64,000 bases of DNA from Candidatus Poribacteria bacterium (GCA_003635195.1 PYIY01000012.1:1-64000); one strand, 5' to 3'. Shown: positions 29,282 through 38,791, counted from the stretch's first letter. The notes: generated by a model from the letters alone, not told the origin. Translations and numbers: made by a program.

Positions 29282-30085
29282 TTACTCAACAGCAACGATC
29301 GCAATCTTCCATTGATCTGCTTGCTGAATGAGTGCCTCCGTATCCATAACAAAAGTTCGCCGCGCTTCTACTGCCAGCACACCCGCGTTAACTTGATGCA
29401 ACACCTCTAACGTTTGCATGCCTACTGTCGGGACATCGATACGGAAGTCGTGATTTTCAGCGGATGCTTTTGCAACAACCACTCCCTTCCTTCCCAAATT
29501 GCCTCCTCTTCTAATAGTAGCGTCTGTCCCTTCAATAGCTTCAATAGCAAGGACAATCTGATTTTTAACGACAACAGTTTGCCCAATATCCATATTTGCG
29601 ATCTGACGTGCAGTGGTGATCCCCAGTTCAATATCTGCTTGTTGGCTTATAGTAGGTTGTCGTGTTGTTAAAACACCGGGTTCTGGGAGAAGATCGTGGA
29701 GGTATCGGTCCTGAGGGAGGATAGTAAGTCCAGCGGATTCAAGATAGTTGAGGGCTGCGTTGACAATTACGGTGGGTTTTTCGCGTCGGTTCTGGACTAA
29801 AATTTTAATCATAGTCGTATCAATTTGGAATGGAAGAAGCAGGATGTTTTTTTCGACTTTACCGATAATCACGACATCTTTTACACCTGAGTTGAGAAGT
29901 GTTCGGGCAATCTTTTGAATCTGTCCGACACCATAAGTGTGAATTTCGGATGTAATTCCGGTAAAGCGTTGTGCATCAGATTTTGTAATTTGGATAATAA
30001 CAGGCTTCCGATCATGGGCGACAGCGGTACGAGCTAATAGCACCGGCAGCTCACCTGCCCCCGCAATAATCCCCAATTTTTCCAT
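29282..30085 (-). CDS. lpxI: UDP-2,3-diacylglucosamine pyrophosphatase, LpxI type
   Basis: 267 residues starting MEKLGIIAGAGELPVLLA, followed by VKDVVIIGKVEK and ending in IEAIEGTDATIRRGG and the conserved DFRIDVPTVGMQTLE, all characteristic of LpxI (DUF1009). It hydrolyses UDP-2,3-diacylglucosamine to lipid X in lipid A synthesis and replaces LpxH. It is downstream of lpxA on the same strand, the usual position. The start is the ATG at the end of an intergenic repeat that reads GAACCGCAAGGTAA, which may act as the ribosome-binding site. Confidence 0.88.
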   Translation of the reverse strand: MEKLGIIAGAGELPVLLARTAVAHDRKPVIIQITKSDAQRFTGITSEIHTYGVGQIQKIARTLLNSGVKDVVIIGKVEKNILLLPFQIDTTMIKILVQNRREKPTVIVNAALNYLESAGLTILPQDRYLHDLLPEPGVLTTRQPTISQQADIELGITTARQIANMDIGQTVVVKNQIVLAIEAIEGTDATIRRGGNLGRKGVVVAKASAENHDFRIDVPTVGMQTLEVLHQVNAGVLAVEARRTFVMDTEALIQQADQWKIAIVAVE

Positions 30086-30212
30086 ATTTTTATATTACCT
30101 TGCGGTTCGTTTAGGTGGGCTTGGCATAAAACGTGCCTTTCCGTAGAGTTGAAGAAACTCCCAAGCAATACGCAGAAATACCCAAGCAAAAACACCCAAG
30201 CAAAAACACCCT
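30083..30212 (-). repeat. Composite intergenic repeat upstream of lpxI
   Basis: On the minus strand it runs from a (CCCAAGCAAAAACA)-type tandem array (30158-30212 on the plus strand) through CTACGGAAAGG to CGAACCGCAAGGTAATATAAAAATATG, ending in the lpxI start codon. It is the same element as at 24191-24400. Confidence 0.75.
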
Positions 30213-30307
30213 CCATTTCATTAGGGACTTACGTTTCTGATGTTTTCACCAGAGATCGGATTTGACAACGGAAAGATCGGAGCAGAAATCCAATATTTAA
30301 AAATATG

Positions 30308-31132
30308 TCAACCATTCAGGGTGCGGTTGGGTTGACTAAATCCAATGCCGCGTTTGGAGGCTTCAATAAATTCAAGTAGGTATTCAACTTCTGGAGTCGC
30401 TTCGAGTTCTTCTTTGACTCTGGCGACCGCATGTTTGAGCGGGAGACCGGAGCGGAACAAGATGCGGAATGCTTTTTTCAACTCCGCAAGCGTTTCAGAT
30501 GTCAGTTGAGACAACGGATTGATCCGCGATGTTCGGATGCCAATACGGTTGAGACTTCGCACACGCGCCGGTTGTCCAGCAGACAGCATGAACGGTGGGA
30601 TATCCTGTACAATCTTTGAGAACCCTCCTGCCATAGCCATCTTGCCGACGCGTACATATTGGTGCAGTGCAGCGTGCGCCCCCAATCGAACGTCATCTTC
30701 AATCACAACATGTCCGGCAAGCGAAACAAAGTTCGCCATGATCGTTCTATTGCCGACGATGCTGTCATGCGCAATATTGACCCAATTCATCAGCAGATTG
30801 TTGTCGCCTACAGTAGTCGCCCCCTCTTCAAATGTTGACCTTGAGATAGAAACATACTCGCGCAAAATATTACGATTCCCAATTTTTACATAACTTCGCC
30901 AACCACCGTACTTCAAGTCTTTAGATTCGTTACCAATGGTTGCCCCAAAGAAGATCTTGCATTCTTCACCAATCGTTGTCCATTTCTCAATCTGAACATG
31001 CGGACCTATCACGGTGCCACGCCCGATATAAACGTCTTCACTGATGAGGCTATAGGGGCCAATCTTGACGCCCTCTTCCAACGTCGCTTTTGGAGAAATA
31101 ATAGCCGTAGGGTGAATGTTAGTTTCAAGCAT
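30308..31132 (-). CDS. lpxA: Acyl-ACP--UDP-N-acetylglucosamine O-acyltransferase
   Basis: 274 residues (family usual about 260) with hexapeptide repeats of a left-handed beta helix (IHPTAIISPKATLEEGVKIG), the catalytic His region VNIAHDSIVGN, and the C-terminal helical part containing GIRTS and LKKAFRILFRSGLPL. First step of lipid A synthesis in the cytoplasm. It follows the lpxC-fabZ fusion by 56 bases and has AGAGAGGG before the ATG. A repeat element ends exactly at its stop codon. Confidence 0.92.
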   Translation of the reverse strand: MLETNIHPTAIISPKATLEEGVKIGPYSLISEDVYIGRGTVIGPHVQIEKWTTIGEECKIFFGATIGNESKDLKYGGWRSYVKIGNRNILREYVSISRSTFEEGATTVGDNNLLMNWVNIAHDSIVGNRTIMANFVSLAGHVVIEDDVRLGAHAALHQYVRVGKMAMAGGFSKIVQDIPPFMLSAGQPARVRSLNRIGIRTSRINPLSQLTSETLAELKKAFRILFRSGLPLKHAVARVKEELEATPEVEYLLEFIEASKRGIGFSQPNRTLNG

Positions 31133-31188
31133 AGATGTCCCTCTCTAATCCTGAGAATCTTGCCAGTTGATGTTGAAAGGATCACAAT

Positions 31189-32475
31189 TCAGACGGATGC
31201 CAATACGATTGATAACTCAGCCTCAGTGGCAAGTTCATCTCCTACATAAACACGGCCTTCAATACGTGCAAGCCGGCTGCGCAATTGTGCAACTTCTATT
31301 TCCAATCGAAGTTGGTCGCCAGGGATCACAGCACGCCGGAATGTCGCTTTGCTGATTGAACGAAAGTAGCCGAGTTCACCCTCTTTACCGATATCCCGAA
31401 GCACGAGCCATGCAGCAAGTTGTGCCAGTGCTTCAATCTGTAGTACACCCGGCATCACAGGCTGCGTCGGGAAGTGTCCCTCAAAAATCGGTTCGTTGTA
31501 GGTCACGTTTTTAATACCAACCGCCCGTTTTTTACTCTCATACGCAATGACCCTATCAACCATACACATCGGATGCCGATGCGGTAACACCTCATAGATC
31601 TCCATCACCTCAATAGGTTCTTGAACAGGCGGTTTTTGAAGGTGTTTTGCCTCAGCGAGGGCTTTCACGAATTCAGCATGGAATGTATGACCAGTCCGCA
31701 TCGCGATAACATGTGCCTTCGGGAGGTGTCCAGACAGATAAAGGTCGCCAATCAGATCTAAGGTTTTATGTCGGACAAACTCATCGTCAAAACGGAGCGG
31801 CGTACTGGGTTCACCTGCTGCGTTGATAACAAGGACATTATCATAACTTGCCCCTTTCCCGATGCCGAGTGCCTGCAGTGCTTCGATTTCATTCTCAAAA
31901 CAGAAGCTTCGCGCGGGGGCTATGTCGTGAGCGTACAATTCTGGCGTTATTTTGAATGTTGCTATTTGCGGAGTCGTTTGTGGATGGGCATAAACGAATG
32001 TCACCTCTAACGCATCAGCAGGCAACAAAACGAGTTGTTTGTCTCCTGAGGAAAGTGAAAACGGTTCTGCAACCTCAATAAAATTTCGGGGTGCATCTTG
32101 CGAGACAAGTCCTACCGTTTGAATATTTTCGACATACGGCATCGCACTCCCATCAAGACCCGGCGGTTCCGAGGCATCCAGTTCCACTATAGCGTTGTCA
32201 ACACCGAGGCCCCCTAAAGCAGAAAGAATGTGTTCGACGCTACTAACCGTTGTATCGCCACTGCATAAACTGGTACATCGTGGCAAAATGTCTGCCCAGT
32301 TTTCCTGACATACCTTCACTTCTGGAGCATCTGCCATATCTACACGCCGAAAAACGATACCCGAATCCACAGGTGCTGGTTTCAAGGTTAAGGTCACAGG
32401 TTCCCCTAACATTAGCCCTTTTCCTGTAATTATTATCTCGTTTTGAATTGTTTGCTGTGAATCTGCCTTTTCCAT
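31189..32475 (-). CDS. LpxC-FabZ fusion (UDP-3-O-acyl-GlcNAc deacetylase / 3-hydroxyacyl-ACP dehydratase)
   Basis: 428 residues. The first about 280 are LpxC with the zinc and catalytic motifs SSVEHILSALGGLG (His), FVRHKTLDLIGDLYL (His...Asp) and RTGHTFH (His). The last about 140 are FabZ with YEVLPHRHPMCMVDR, the catalytic His of FEGHFPTQPVMPG and the following Glu helix. Such fusions are known in Bacteroidetes and other diderms, and they join the committed step of lipid A synthesis with the dehydratase that competes for the same hydroxyacyl-ACP pool. A heptamer array lies right before the start, with no Shine-Dalgarno sequence. Confidence 0.9.
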   Translation of the reverse strand: MEKADSQQTIQNEIIITGKGLMLGEPVTLTLKPAPVDSGIVFRRVDMADAPEVKVCQENWADILPRCTSLCSGDTTVSSVEHILSALGGLGVDNAIVELDASEPPGLDGSAMPYVENIQTVGLVSQDAPRNFIEVAEPFSLSSGDKQLVLLPADALEVTFVYAHPQTTPQIATFKITPELYAHDIAPARSFCFENEIEALQALGIGKGASYDNVLVINAAGEPSTPLRFDDEFVRHKTLDLIGDLYLSGHLPKAHVIAMRTGHTFHAEFVKALAEAKHLQKPPVQEPIEVMEIYEVLPHRHPMCMVDRVIAYESKKRAVGIKNVTYNEPIFEGHFPTQPVMPGVLQIEALAQLAAWLVLRDIGKEGELGYFRSISKATFRRAVIPGDQLRLEIEVAQLRSRLARIEGRVYVGDELATEAELSIVLASV

Positions 32476-32484
32476 TTTTTATTA

Positions 32485-32575
32485 GTTATCGGCTATCGGC
32501 TATCCTAAGGTTTTTAAATGCGCATCGGATTTTACTTTCTGACTGCTGACAGCTACTAACCCTGACAACTATCCC
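32485..32575. repeat. Heptanucleotide arrays upstream of lpxC-fabZ (array f)
   Basis: TTATCGG/CTATCGG units at 32485-32505 end 10 bases before the lpxC-fabZ start (minus strand), and CTGACA/GCTGACA/CTGACAA units occupy 32540-32575, close to the mltG stop. The units resemble those of the other arrays. Confidence 0.6.
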
Positions 32576-32597
32576 TTCGGTTTATTGTGAAGCATGC

Positions 32598-33692
32598 CTA
32601 ACGGTTACGAGAGGCACGTCGAATTTTTCGTATCATCCTATTGTGTTCTGAAAGCGTCTTTGAGAAGTGATGTTTGCCTTCGCCTATTGCCACGAAATAG
32701 AAATAATCTGTTTTTTCGGGGCGGAGTGCCGCTATCAGTGAATCAATGCCCGGATTGGCAATGGGACCAGGTGGTAACCCTCTATGTTTATATGTATTAT
32801 AAGGCGAGTCAACGCTCAAATCTGCTCGTGTTAAGAGTCGTTTTGGGTTCCCTAAGGCGTACAGCACTGTTGGGTCTGCCTGAAGCCGCCACTTTCGTTT
32901 GAGTCTATTGTGGAAAACACTCGCGATCCGAGGGCGTTCCGATTTAGATTGCGCCTCCTTTTCAATCACGGAAGCAAGCGTTACGATGTCGTGCTGTGTA
33001 AGCCCTAAGTTTTTTGCGTCTTTATCAAATGTTTCAATCCATCGCTGTTTGAATTCGTTGAGCATCATCTCAACTGCCTTTTCAGCGGTTGTCCCTTTCG
33101 CGAATTTGTACGTATTCGGGAAAAGGTACCCTTCTACGGTCTTACCTTCAAGTCCATATTTTTTCAATAGACAAGGTGACTCGGTGGCTTCCTGAAATGC
33201 TGCAGCTGTGCCGAAACCTTTTGTTTCCCAAAGTTGAGCAATAGCAGATATCGTTAAACCCTCTGGAACTGTCAAACTAACGAGCGTAACCTGTCCTTTT
33301 TCAAATTCATCAATGATGTGCCACAACGCCATATTTCGCCGCAGCGCATAAGTTCCTGCACGTAAATGTCTACCAGTTCCCCTATGTCGGACGATGATAC
33401 GAAACACGTATTCGCTCCGAATTAACTTTTGTTCAACGAGTCGCTTTGCAATTGCTCGCGAACTGCTTCCAATTGGCACCTCGAAATTAACAATCTCTTC
33501 CGAGGAGGTGGGTGGTAACATTAGGAATACCGCAATTGATACGCCGATGAGGCAGAGCATGCCGAGACCGCAAAATATCAATATGCTTATCTTAATTATT
33601 CGCTTTTTTTCTGTTGACCCCATGCGTTTTAATCGTAATTGTTGAAGGCACTCCAGTCGTAATATTTCACGTTCTGATGGAAAATCAGGCAT
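32598..33692 (-). CDS. mltG: Endolytic murein transglycosylase MltG
   Basis: 364 residues from ATG 33692-33690, which overlaps the end of ruvX by 8 bases (an in-frame upstream ATG gives 375). One membrane helix (about 37-59), a LysM-like subdomain and the YceG/MltG catalytic domain with Glu in ASVIEKEAQ, FHNRL, LQADPTVLYALG, SPYNTY and GLPPGPIANPG. It cleaves nascent glycan strands in the periplasm and ends their polymerisation. Overlap with ruvX shows an operon; the mltG-ruvX pairing is common in bacteria. Confidence 0.92.
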   Translation of the reverse strand: MPDFPSEREILRLECLQQLRLKRMGSTEKKRIIKISILIFCGLGMLCLIGVSIAVFLMLPPTSSEEIVNFEVPIGSSSRAIAKRLVEQKLIRSEYVFRIIVRHRGTGRHLRAGTYALRRNMALWHIIDEFEKGQVTLVSLTVPEGLTISAIAQLWETKGFGTAAAFQEATESPCLLKKYGLEGKTVEGYLFPNTYKFAKGTTAEKAVEMMLNEFKQRWIETFDKDAKNLGLTQHDIVTLASVIEKEAQSKSERPRIASVFHNRLKRKWRLQADPTVLYALGNPKRLLTRADLSVDSPYNTYKHRGLPPGPIANPGIDSLIAALRPEKTDYFYFVAIGEGKHHFSKTLSEHNRMIRKIRRASRNR

Positions 33693-34134
33693 TATTATTC
33701 GTGGATGCTGTAGATGTGGCCTCACGATCCTGATTCAAATAGTCAGTGAGAATGATCACCGCTGCGACCTCGTCAATGAGTTCTTTCTGTTCTTTTGTGT
33801 TTTTGTGAAGTTCTTGCAAAATCTCTTCAGCCTCAGCAGTTGTAAAACGTTCATCTTGGAATTCAATCGGAATGTTGATGACACTCTCCAAACGTTTCGC
33901 AAACTTCTGAACTTTTTCCGCTTGTGGACCCATCGAACCATCAAGTGAGATGGGTAACCCAATAATAACACGTTCTACCTTGTGAATAGAAATGAGGTCT
34001 GAGATAGCAATTAGATCGACCTTCCGATTTTTCCGGGTCAGCGTACACAGGGGATGTGCTGCAACACCGAGTTCATCGCTGAGCGCAACCCCAATGCGTA
34101 TATCGCCAATATCTAATCCGAGTAAAACTGCCAT
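33685..34134 (-). CDS. ruvX: Holliday junction resolvase / pre-16S rRNA nuclease YqgF
   Basis: 149 residues, usual for the family. RNase H-like fold with LGLDIGDIRIGVALSD at the start (first catalytic Asp), VERVIIGLPISLDG in the middle, DERFTTAEAE, and the final Asp of LIDEVAAVIIL. The family processes the 5' end of 16S rRNA and has been assigned junction-resolving activity. AAAGGGAACC lies before the ATG. Confidence 0.9.
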   Translation of the reverse strand: MAVLLGLDIGDIRIGVALSDELGVAAHPLCTLTRKNRKVDLIAISDLISIHKVERVIIGLPISLDGSMGPQAEKVQKFAKRLESVINIPIEFQDERFTTAEAEEILQELHKNTKEQKELIDEVAAVIILTDYLNQDREATSTASTNNNA

Positions 34135-34199
34135 AACGGTTCCCTTTTTTATTTTTTATCGCTTGTTGATGGTTGGCTAATTGATTGCTAAACATTGAA

Positions 34200-35981
34200 T
34201 CAGAAGCGACCCGAACGTAAGATAGAGATTACCAATCCGAATCCGAAGAATGTTGCAGTTAAGTAACCCATAATACCGAGAAAGAATTTCCATTCCCAAA
34301 GCCCCACACCCTGTAGGATAATTGATGAACCAACAATCAGCGAGGCGATGATCACGCTAAAGGCAATTCGGTTGATAACACGGTCAAATGCCTTAATTAC
34401 TGCTTCAAGACTCAGATGCTCTAACTCAAATTTGAGAGAGCCGCGCTGTAATTTCTGTAAGATACGGCGTAATTGGAGTGGCATATCACGTGCCAGTTCC
34501 GTGAAATCTTCCACGGAATCCACGAGCTGCCGTTCCCAGCGTTTGGTTCCAACATTTTGGACAACGAATTGTGTGATATACGGTTGGCTGAATTTCAGAA
34601 TATCGAAATCCGGGTTTAGTTTCATCACAACCGATTCCACTGTGGCTACCGTTTTACCGAGCATTAAGAATGCTGGTGGTGTATGGATTTGATGCCGTAG
34701 TGAGGCATTAAAAACTTCATGGATCAGTTCACCGAGGCGCAGTCGGCTCGGCGGCATATTAAAGTAACGTTGTAAAAAATCATTCATTTCCAACTTCAGT
34801 GCTGTTATATCTGTCTCATCGCCAAGGATCCCCATCCGGATATAACTCCTGACGACAGCATCTGCATCTTTAGTTAGCACAGCACTGAGCCAATTGCAGA
34901 TATGCCGCAACATATCGTCGCTTATCCTACCCACCATGCCAAAGTCTACTAAGCCGATCTTGCCGTCCTCTAAAACGAAAACGTTTCCCGGATGCGGATC
35001 CGCGTGGAAAAATCCATCGCTTAGCACTTGTGTGTAAAATAGTTCCACAAGCACTTCGGCGAGTTCCACCCGGTTAAATCCCATCTTGTCCAATTGGGTA
35101 ATTGCATCAATAGGTACACCGTCAATGCGTTCCAAGGTCAAGACACGACGATTCGTGAATTCCCAATAAACTTTCGGGATCTTCACTTTCGGCGACTCCA
35201 AAAATCTGTGATAGAAAGCATCGGTATTTGCTGCTTCAATCGTAAAATCGATTTCTTTCCGGACAGAGCGCGAAAATTCACGGACAAGTTCAGTCGGTTT
35301 GAAGAGATGCATCTCTGGGTCCCGATTCTCAAGCCGTTCTGCTAACTCCATCAAAAGATTGAGGTCGGTCTGAACAATGGTTGCAACGCGCGGACGTTGA
35401 ACTTTAACAACTACCGGTTCGCCTGTTTTTAATGTTGCCGCATGCACCTGCGCAATTGAAGCCGCTGCAAACGGATGTTGCTCGTATGTCGGGAAAACCT
35501 CCTCCAGCGGTAGGTTAAATTCTGTTTCGATGATAGTGCGAACCTCTGAGAAATCAAAGGGTTGGGCTTGTTGCTGCAGTTTCTGAAACTCTGTAATCCA
35601 TGTTAATGCTTCCTCTTGCCCAACGAGTTCAGAGAGAATGTCCACGCGTGTACTGAGGACTTGTCCTAATTTAATAAATGTGGGTCCCAACTCTTCAAAC
35701 GCAAGCCTTAACCGTTCTGGGACGGATAGCAGTGTTGCTGAAGGGTTTTGATCTGAACCTTTTGTCTTCCTTCTAAGATGCCACCATTTCGATTTCTGCT
35801 GGGAATGTGCGTCCTCTCTTACCTTTGGTACCAGCCCCTTTTTGAACCTAAAACGAGTCGTCCGACCCCGCTCGAAAAGTTGAGAGATAATGTGTCCAAA
35901 GCCGTGTCTTGCGAAGACTCTAACAATCTCAGGCAAGCGTTTCGCGCTTTTAAGTTTACGATTCAAGTTCAAAATGCGCAT
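34200..35981 (-). CDS. AarF/UbiB family atypical protein kinase (ABC1 type)
   Basis: 593 residues. After a basic N-terminus come the KxGQ motif FIKLGQVLSTR, the Ala-rich loop FAAASIAQVHAA, the VVVKVQRP lysine, DFTIEAANTD, HADPHPGNVFV (catalytic loop) and LVDFGMVG (metal loop), then two C-terminal membrane helices. UbiB relatives support quinone or isoprenoid lipid metabolism at the membrane by ATPase activity. No quinone genes are nearby, so a general role is more likely. It is the first gene of the minus-strand run that ends with lpxI. Confidence 0.88.
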   Translation of the reverse strand: MRILNLNRKLKSAKRLPEIVRVFARHGFGHIISQLFERGRTTRFRFKKGLVPKVREDAHSQQKSKWWHLRRKTKGSDQNPSATLLSVPERLRLAFEELGPTFIKLGQVLSTRVDILSELVGQEEALTWITEFQKLQQQAQPFDFSEVRTIIETEFNLPLEEVFPTYEQHPFAAASIAQVHAATLKTGEPVVVKVQRPRVATIVQTDLNLLMELAERLENRDPEMHLFKPTELVREFSRSVRKEIDFTIEAANTDAFYHRFLESPKVKIPKVYWEFTNRRVLTLERIDGVPIDAITQLDKMGFNRVELAEVLVELFYTQVLSDGFFHADPHPGNVFVLEDGKIGLVDFGMVGRISDDMLRHICNWLSAVLTKDADAVVRSYIRMGILGDETDITALKLEMNDFLQRYFNMPPSRLRLGELIHEVFNASLRHQIHTPPAFLMLGKTVATVESVVMKLNPDFDILKFSQPYITQFVVQNVGTKRWERQLVDSVEDFTELARDMPLQLRRILQKLQRGSLKFELEHLSLEAVIKAFDRVINRIAFSVIIASLIVGSSIILQGVGLWEWKFFLGIMGYLTATFFGFGLVISILRSGRF

Positions 35982-36236
35982 GAGGTTCGTCTCTTTATAG
36001 ATTTTACGGTTTCACTTTAAAATTTTACACAAAAAGTTGTGTGGAGTCAAGGAAAATCTCATGAAGGCAAAAATTCTGATAGAGGGTTGATAAATTCTCC
36101 TGAGGTATGCTATAATTTGGGTATAAAAAATAGCAGAAAGGTGGCGAGCGGTGGCGAAAACTTGGATAGACTGTCCTTTTACTTTTCAGCAGAGGGGCAT
36201 CGCAGACGCGCTATCATAGCCAAAACAGGAAACTAA
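35982..36236. other. 255-base divergent region with methyltransferase promoter
   Basis: It holds the promoter at 36087-36116. Two short frames run into the methyltransferase start (GTG 36141, 31 codons with its stop touching the ATG; and GTG 36151, 22 codons); either could be a leader peptide but neither has strong support. Confidence 0.4.
36087..36116 (+). promoter_or_regulatory. Sigma-70-type promoter of the DNA methyltransferase
   Basis: TTGATA (36087-36092) and TATAAT (36111-36116) are 18 bases apart, with an extended -10 TGC before TATAAT. Confidence 0.65.
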
Positions 36237-37118
36237 ATGCTTAACCATCGTCTCTATTATGGCGATAACCTTGCGATTCTTCAGGAGTATATTCCTGATG
36301 AAAGTGTCAACCTCATCTATATTGATCCGCCGTTTAATACAGGAAAACACCAGCAACGCACAGAGATTGAGGTCAAACGAGATACCCAAGGCGATCGTAT
36401 CGGTTTTCAAGGCAAAGCGTACCGGACCCGCAAAGGCAAAACCACGCGCTATGCCGATAGATTTGAGAGTTCAGATGATTACTTGCAATTTTTACGTCCT
36501 CGTTTTGAGGAGGCGTATCGGGTGTTGCATCCGCATGGCAGCTTCTTCCTTCATATTGATTACAGGGAGGTGCATTACTGTAAGGTGATGCTTGATGAGA
36601 TCTTCGGGCGCGCGTCATTTATGAATGAGATTATCTGGGCTTACGATTATGGGGGGCGCGCCAAATCATGGTGGCCCCCTAAACACGACAACATCTTATG
36701 GTACGCTAAAAATCCTGAGTGCTATACTTTCAATTTTGAGGAGATGGATAGGATTCCATATATGGCACCCGGTTTGGTCGGTGAAGCGAAGGCAGCACGC
36801 GGTAAAACACCAACCGATGTCTGGTGGCATACCATCGTCAGTACCAGTGGAAGTGAAAAAACAGGGTATCCGACGCAAAAACCACTTGGGGTCCTTAATC
36901 GCATTGTTAAGGTACATTCGTCACCAGATGACACGCTTTTAGACTTTTTTGCTGGGAGTGGTACATTTGGTGAAGCCGCTGCACTACATAATCGATCCGC
37001 AATTTTGATTGATAACAATGTCCCCGCAATTAAGTGTATCATGGATAGGTTAGGGACTTACAGTATTGAACTCGTTAACGCTGATTACGAGGTGCTCAGC
37101 GCGCACGCAATAGAATAG
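36237..37118 (+). CDS. Site-specific DNA methyltransferase (N6-adenine or N4-cytosine, beta class), orphan
   Basis: 293 residues. Motif IV DPPFNTG is near residue 32 and motif I DFFAGSGTFGEAA lies near residue 237, the order of beta-class amino-methyltransferases such as type III Mod and CcrM-like enzymes. DPPF favours adenine. The protein is shorter than type III Mod subunits (usually over 500), and no restriction gene lies beside it, so it is probably an orphan regulatory or protective methylase. Recognition sequence unknown. A strong promoter precedes it. Confidence 0.85.
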   Translation: MLNHRLYYGDNLAILQEYIPDESVNLIYIDPPFNTGKHQQRTEIEVKRDTQGDRIGFQGKAYRTRKGKTTRYADRFESSDDYLQFLRPRFEEAYRVLHPHGSFFLHIDYREVHYCKVMLDEIFGRASFMNEIIWAYDYGGRAKSWWPPKHDNILWYAKNPECYTFNFEEMDRIPYMAPGLVGEAKAARGKTPTDVWWHTIVSTSGSEKTGYPTQKPLGVLNRIVKVHSSPDDTLLDFFAGSGTFGEAAALHNRSAILIDNNVPAIKCIMDRLGTYSIELVNADYEVLSAHAIE

Positions 37119-37290
37119 ACGGATTTGGGGGTTGCTCATGCTTATTGGCGCGTTAAAAACCGATTTTTGGCTATCTTTTTCAAAATAGATGTTTCTAATA
37201 AAGTAGATACCAGATTGTAGATGCCGCAGGTAAGAGGATTCACTTGACCTTTAAAAAAACGGATGTGATAGACGTAGGGAGGCATGCATA

Positions 37291-37971
37291 GTGAAAGGAC
37301 TTAAGGAAATTTCAGAACAGATTCGAGAGGGGATAACCCAATTTATAGAGGCTGTAGACGGGACCGAATCCCTTGTTGATAAAACTATCCTTGATATGAA
37401 AGCGCGGCTCGCTGATGCAAAAGATCTCGTCGCTACAGCGATCGCAGAGGAACAGAGGCTCAAACGCGCTTATCAGGAGGCTATTGATACCGCAGAAATA
37501 TGGGGTAAAGAGGTTGATACCGCTTCGCAGATGGATGACCAGGGCCGCGCAAGCAAAGCACGGCAACGTGAGCGACAGCATCTACTTCGCGCAGACGACT
37601 ATAAACGTCAAATTGATGTCCAAGAAACAGTTGTTGCTCGCCTTAAGGCTGCGCTCCACGAATTTTACCATGAGTTCCGGGATACCGTGAAACGCTCTGA
37701 AATCCTTTGCCAACGTCAGAAACAAGCAGAAACGCGAGCGGAATTCTATAAGAAGGTTTATCAATTGTTGTTTAATGAATTGGACACCAATGTGTCTAAA
37801 GTCTTTGAGCAGGCGGAACAGAAATTGAAAGCGACAGAAGCCGAAGCGGAAATTTGGGAAGGCAAGAGTCACCAAACGACTACCGAAGCAGAAACAACAG
37901 GAGACAACTTCAACCTGGACCAAGTACTCGCGGACCTCAAAGATGATGTTTTGGGTAGTCGTCAAAAATGA
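37291..37971 (+). CDS. PspA/IM30-like coiled-coil protein
   Basis: 226 residues from GTG with AGGGAGG upstream. Almost entirely helical with heptad patterns, starting with an amphipathic-type helix (KGLKEISEQIREGITQFI), as in PspA/Vipp1 membrane-remodelling proteins. It overlaps the ABC ATPase by four bases (ATGA), so it belongs to the exporter operon. Perhaps it protects the membrane or helps the transporter. The similarity is general, and it could be another coiled-coil protein. Confidence 0.6.
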   Translation: MKGLKEISEQIREGITQFIEAVDGTESLVDKTILDMKARLADAKDLVATAIAEEQRLKRAYQEAIDTAEIWGKEVDTASQMDDQGRASKARQRERQHLLRADDYKRQIDVQETVVARLKAALHEFYHEFRDTVKRSEILCQRQKQAETRAEFYKKVYQLLFNELDTNVSKVFEQAEQKLKATEAEAEIWEGKSHQTTTEAETTGDNFNLDQVLADLKDDVLGSRQK

Positions 37972-38723
37972 TTAACCTCTTGGAGCTGACGAAATATTTC
38001 GGCAAGTTATGCGCTGTTGATGCGCTGACATTACAGGTAGATGCCGGTGAGATTTTTGGGTTTCTCGGACCCAATGGTGCCGGGAAAACCACTACGATCA
38101 ATATGCTCACAGGTTTACTTCGTCCGACATCCGGTACTGCAACGCTTGGTGGGTATGACATTCAGAAGCAGAGCCTACAGGCAAAAGCGATTCTTGGACT
38201 GATGCCGGATACACCGCAGCTTTATGAGGCGTTAACAGGTAGGCAATTCGTCCGTATGATCGCTGACTTATATGAGGTGCCACCGCGGCAAGCCGAAAAT
38301 GAAATGGCAATCCTACTTGAACAACTTGAACTCGCTGATGCTGCTGATGATCAGATTAAAGGATATTCCTACGGCATGCAGAAGAAGATTCTGCTGATCT
38401 CGCTTCTCGTGCATCATCCGAAAATCCTTTTCCTTGATGAACCTACCAGTGGACTGGACCCAAGAAGTGCGCGCACCGTCAGGGAAATTTTGCGCGAACG
38501 TTGTGAGCAAGGGTGTACCGTCTTTATGACAACGCATATCCTTGAAATTGCCGAACGGATCTGTGACCGAGTCGGTATTATCAGTAAAGGGCGGCTTATC
38601 GCTGTCGGAACGCTCTCAGAATTACAGCAAAAGCAGCGTGATCTCCAAGCGCGGTCCACCGATGTCAATCAGCAGACGGAGACATTGGAGGATATTTTTC
38701 TTGATCTAACGGCTGATGTTTGA
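37968..38723 (+). CDS. ABC transporter ATP-binding protein
   Basis: 251 residues with Walker A GPNGAGKTT near residue 35, a Q-loop region, signature YSYGMQKKI (a modified LSGGQ), Walker B ILFLDEPTSGLDP and the switch His in TTHILE. The pattern is that of ABC-2 type exporters (CcmA/NodI-like). It works with the permease encoded next to it. The substrate is unknown. Confidence 0.92.
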   Translation: MINLLELTKYFGKLCAVDALTLQVDAGEIFGFLGPNGAGKTTTINMLTGLLRPTSGTATLGGYDIQKQSLQAKAILGLMPDTPQLYEALTGRQFVRMIADLYEVPPRQAENEMAILLEQLELADAADDQIKGYSYGMQKKILLISLLVHHPKILFLDEPTSGLDPRSARTVREILRERCEQGCTVFMTTHILEIAERICDRVGIISKGRLIAVGTLSELQQKQRDLQARSTDVNQQTETLEDIFLDLTADV

Positions 38724-38791
38724 AGAGTGGCTGTCAGCTTACTTCGCAGTGGAGCCTGTCGGCAACCCGGGCCAGAGACTCTTATAAAAAG

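Noticed and set aside
36039..36236. Frame of 65 codons just before the methyltransferase
   Set aside because: Its first part lies upstream of the promoter, so it could not be translated from that transcript as a whole; only a GTG-started end could act as a leader peptide.
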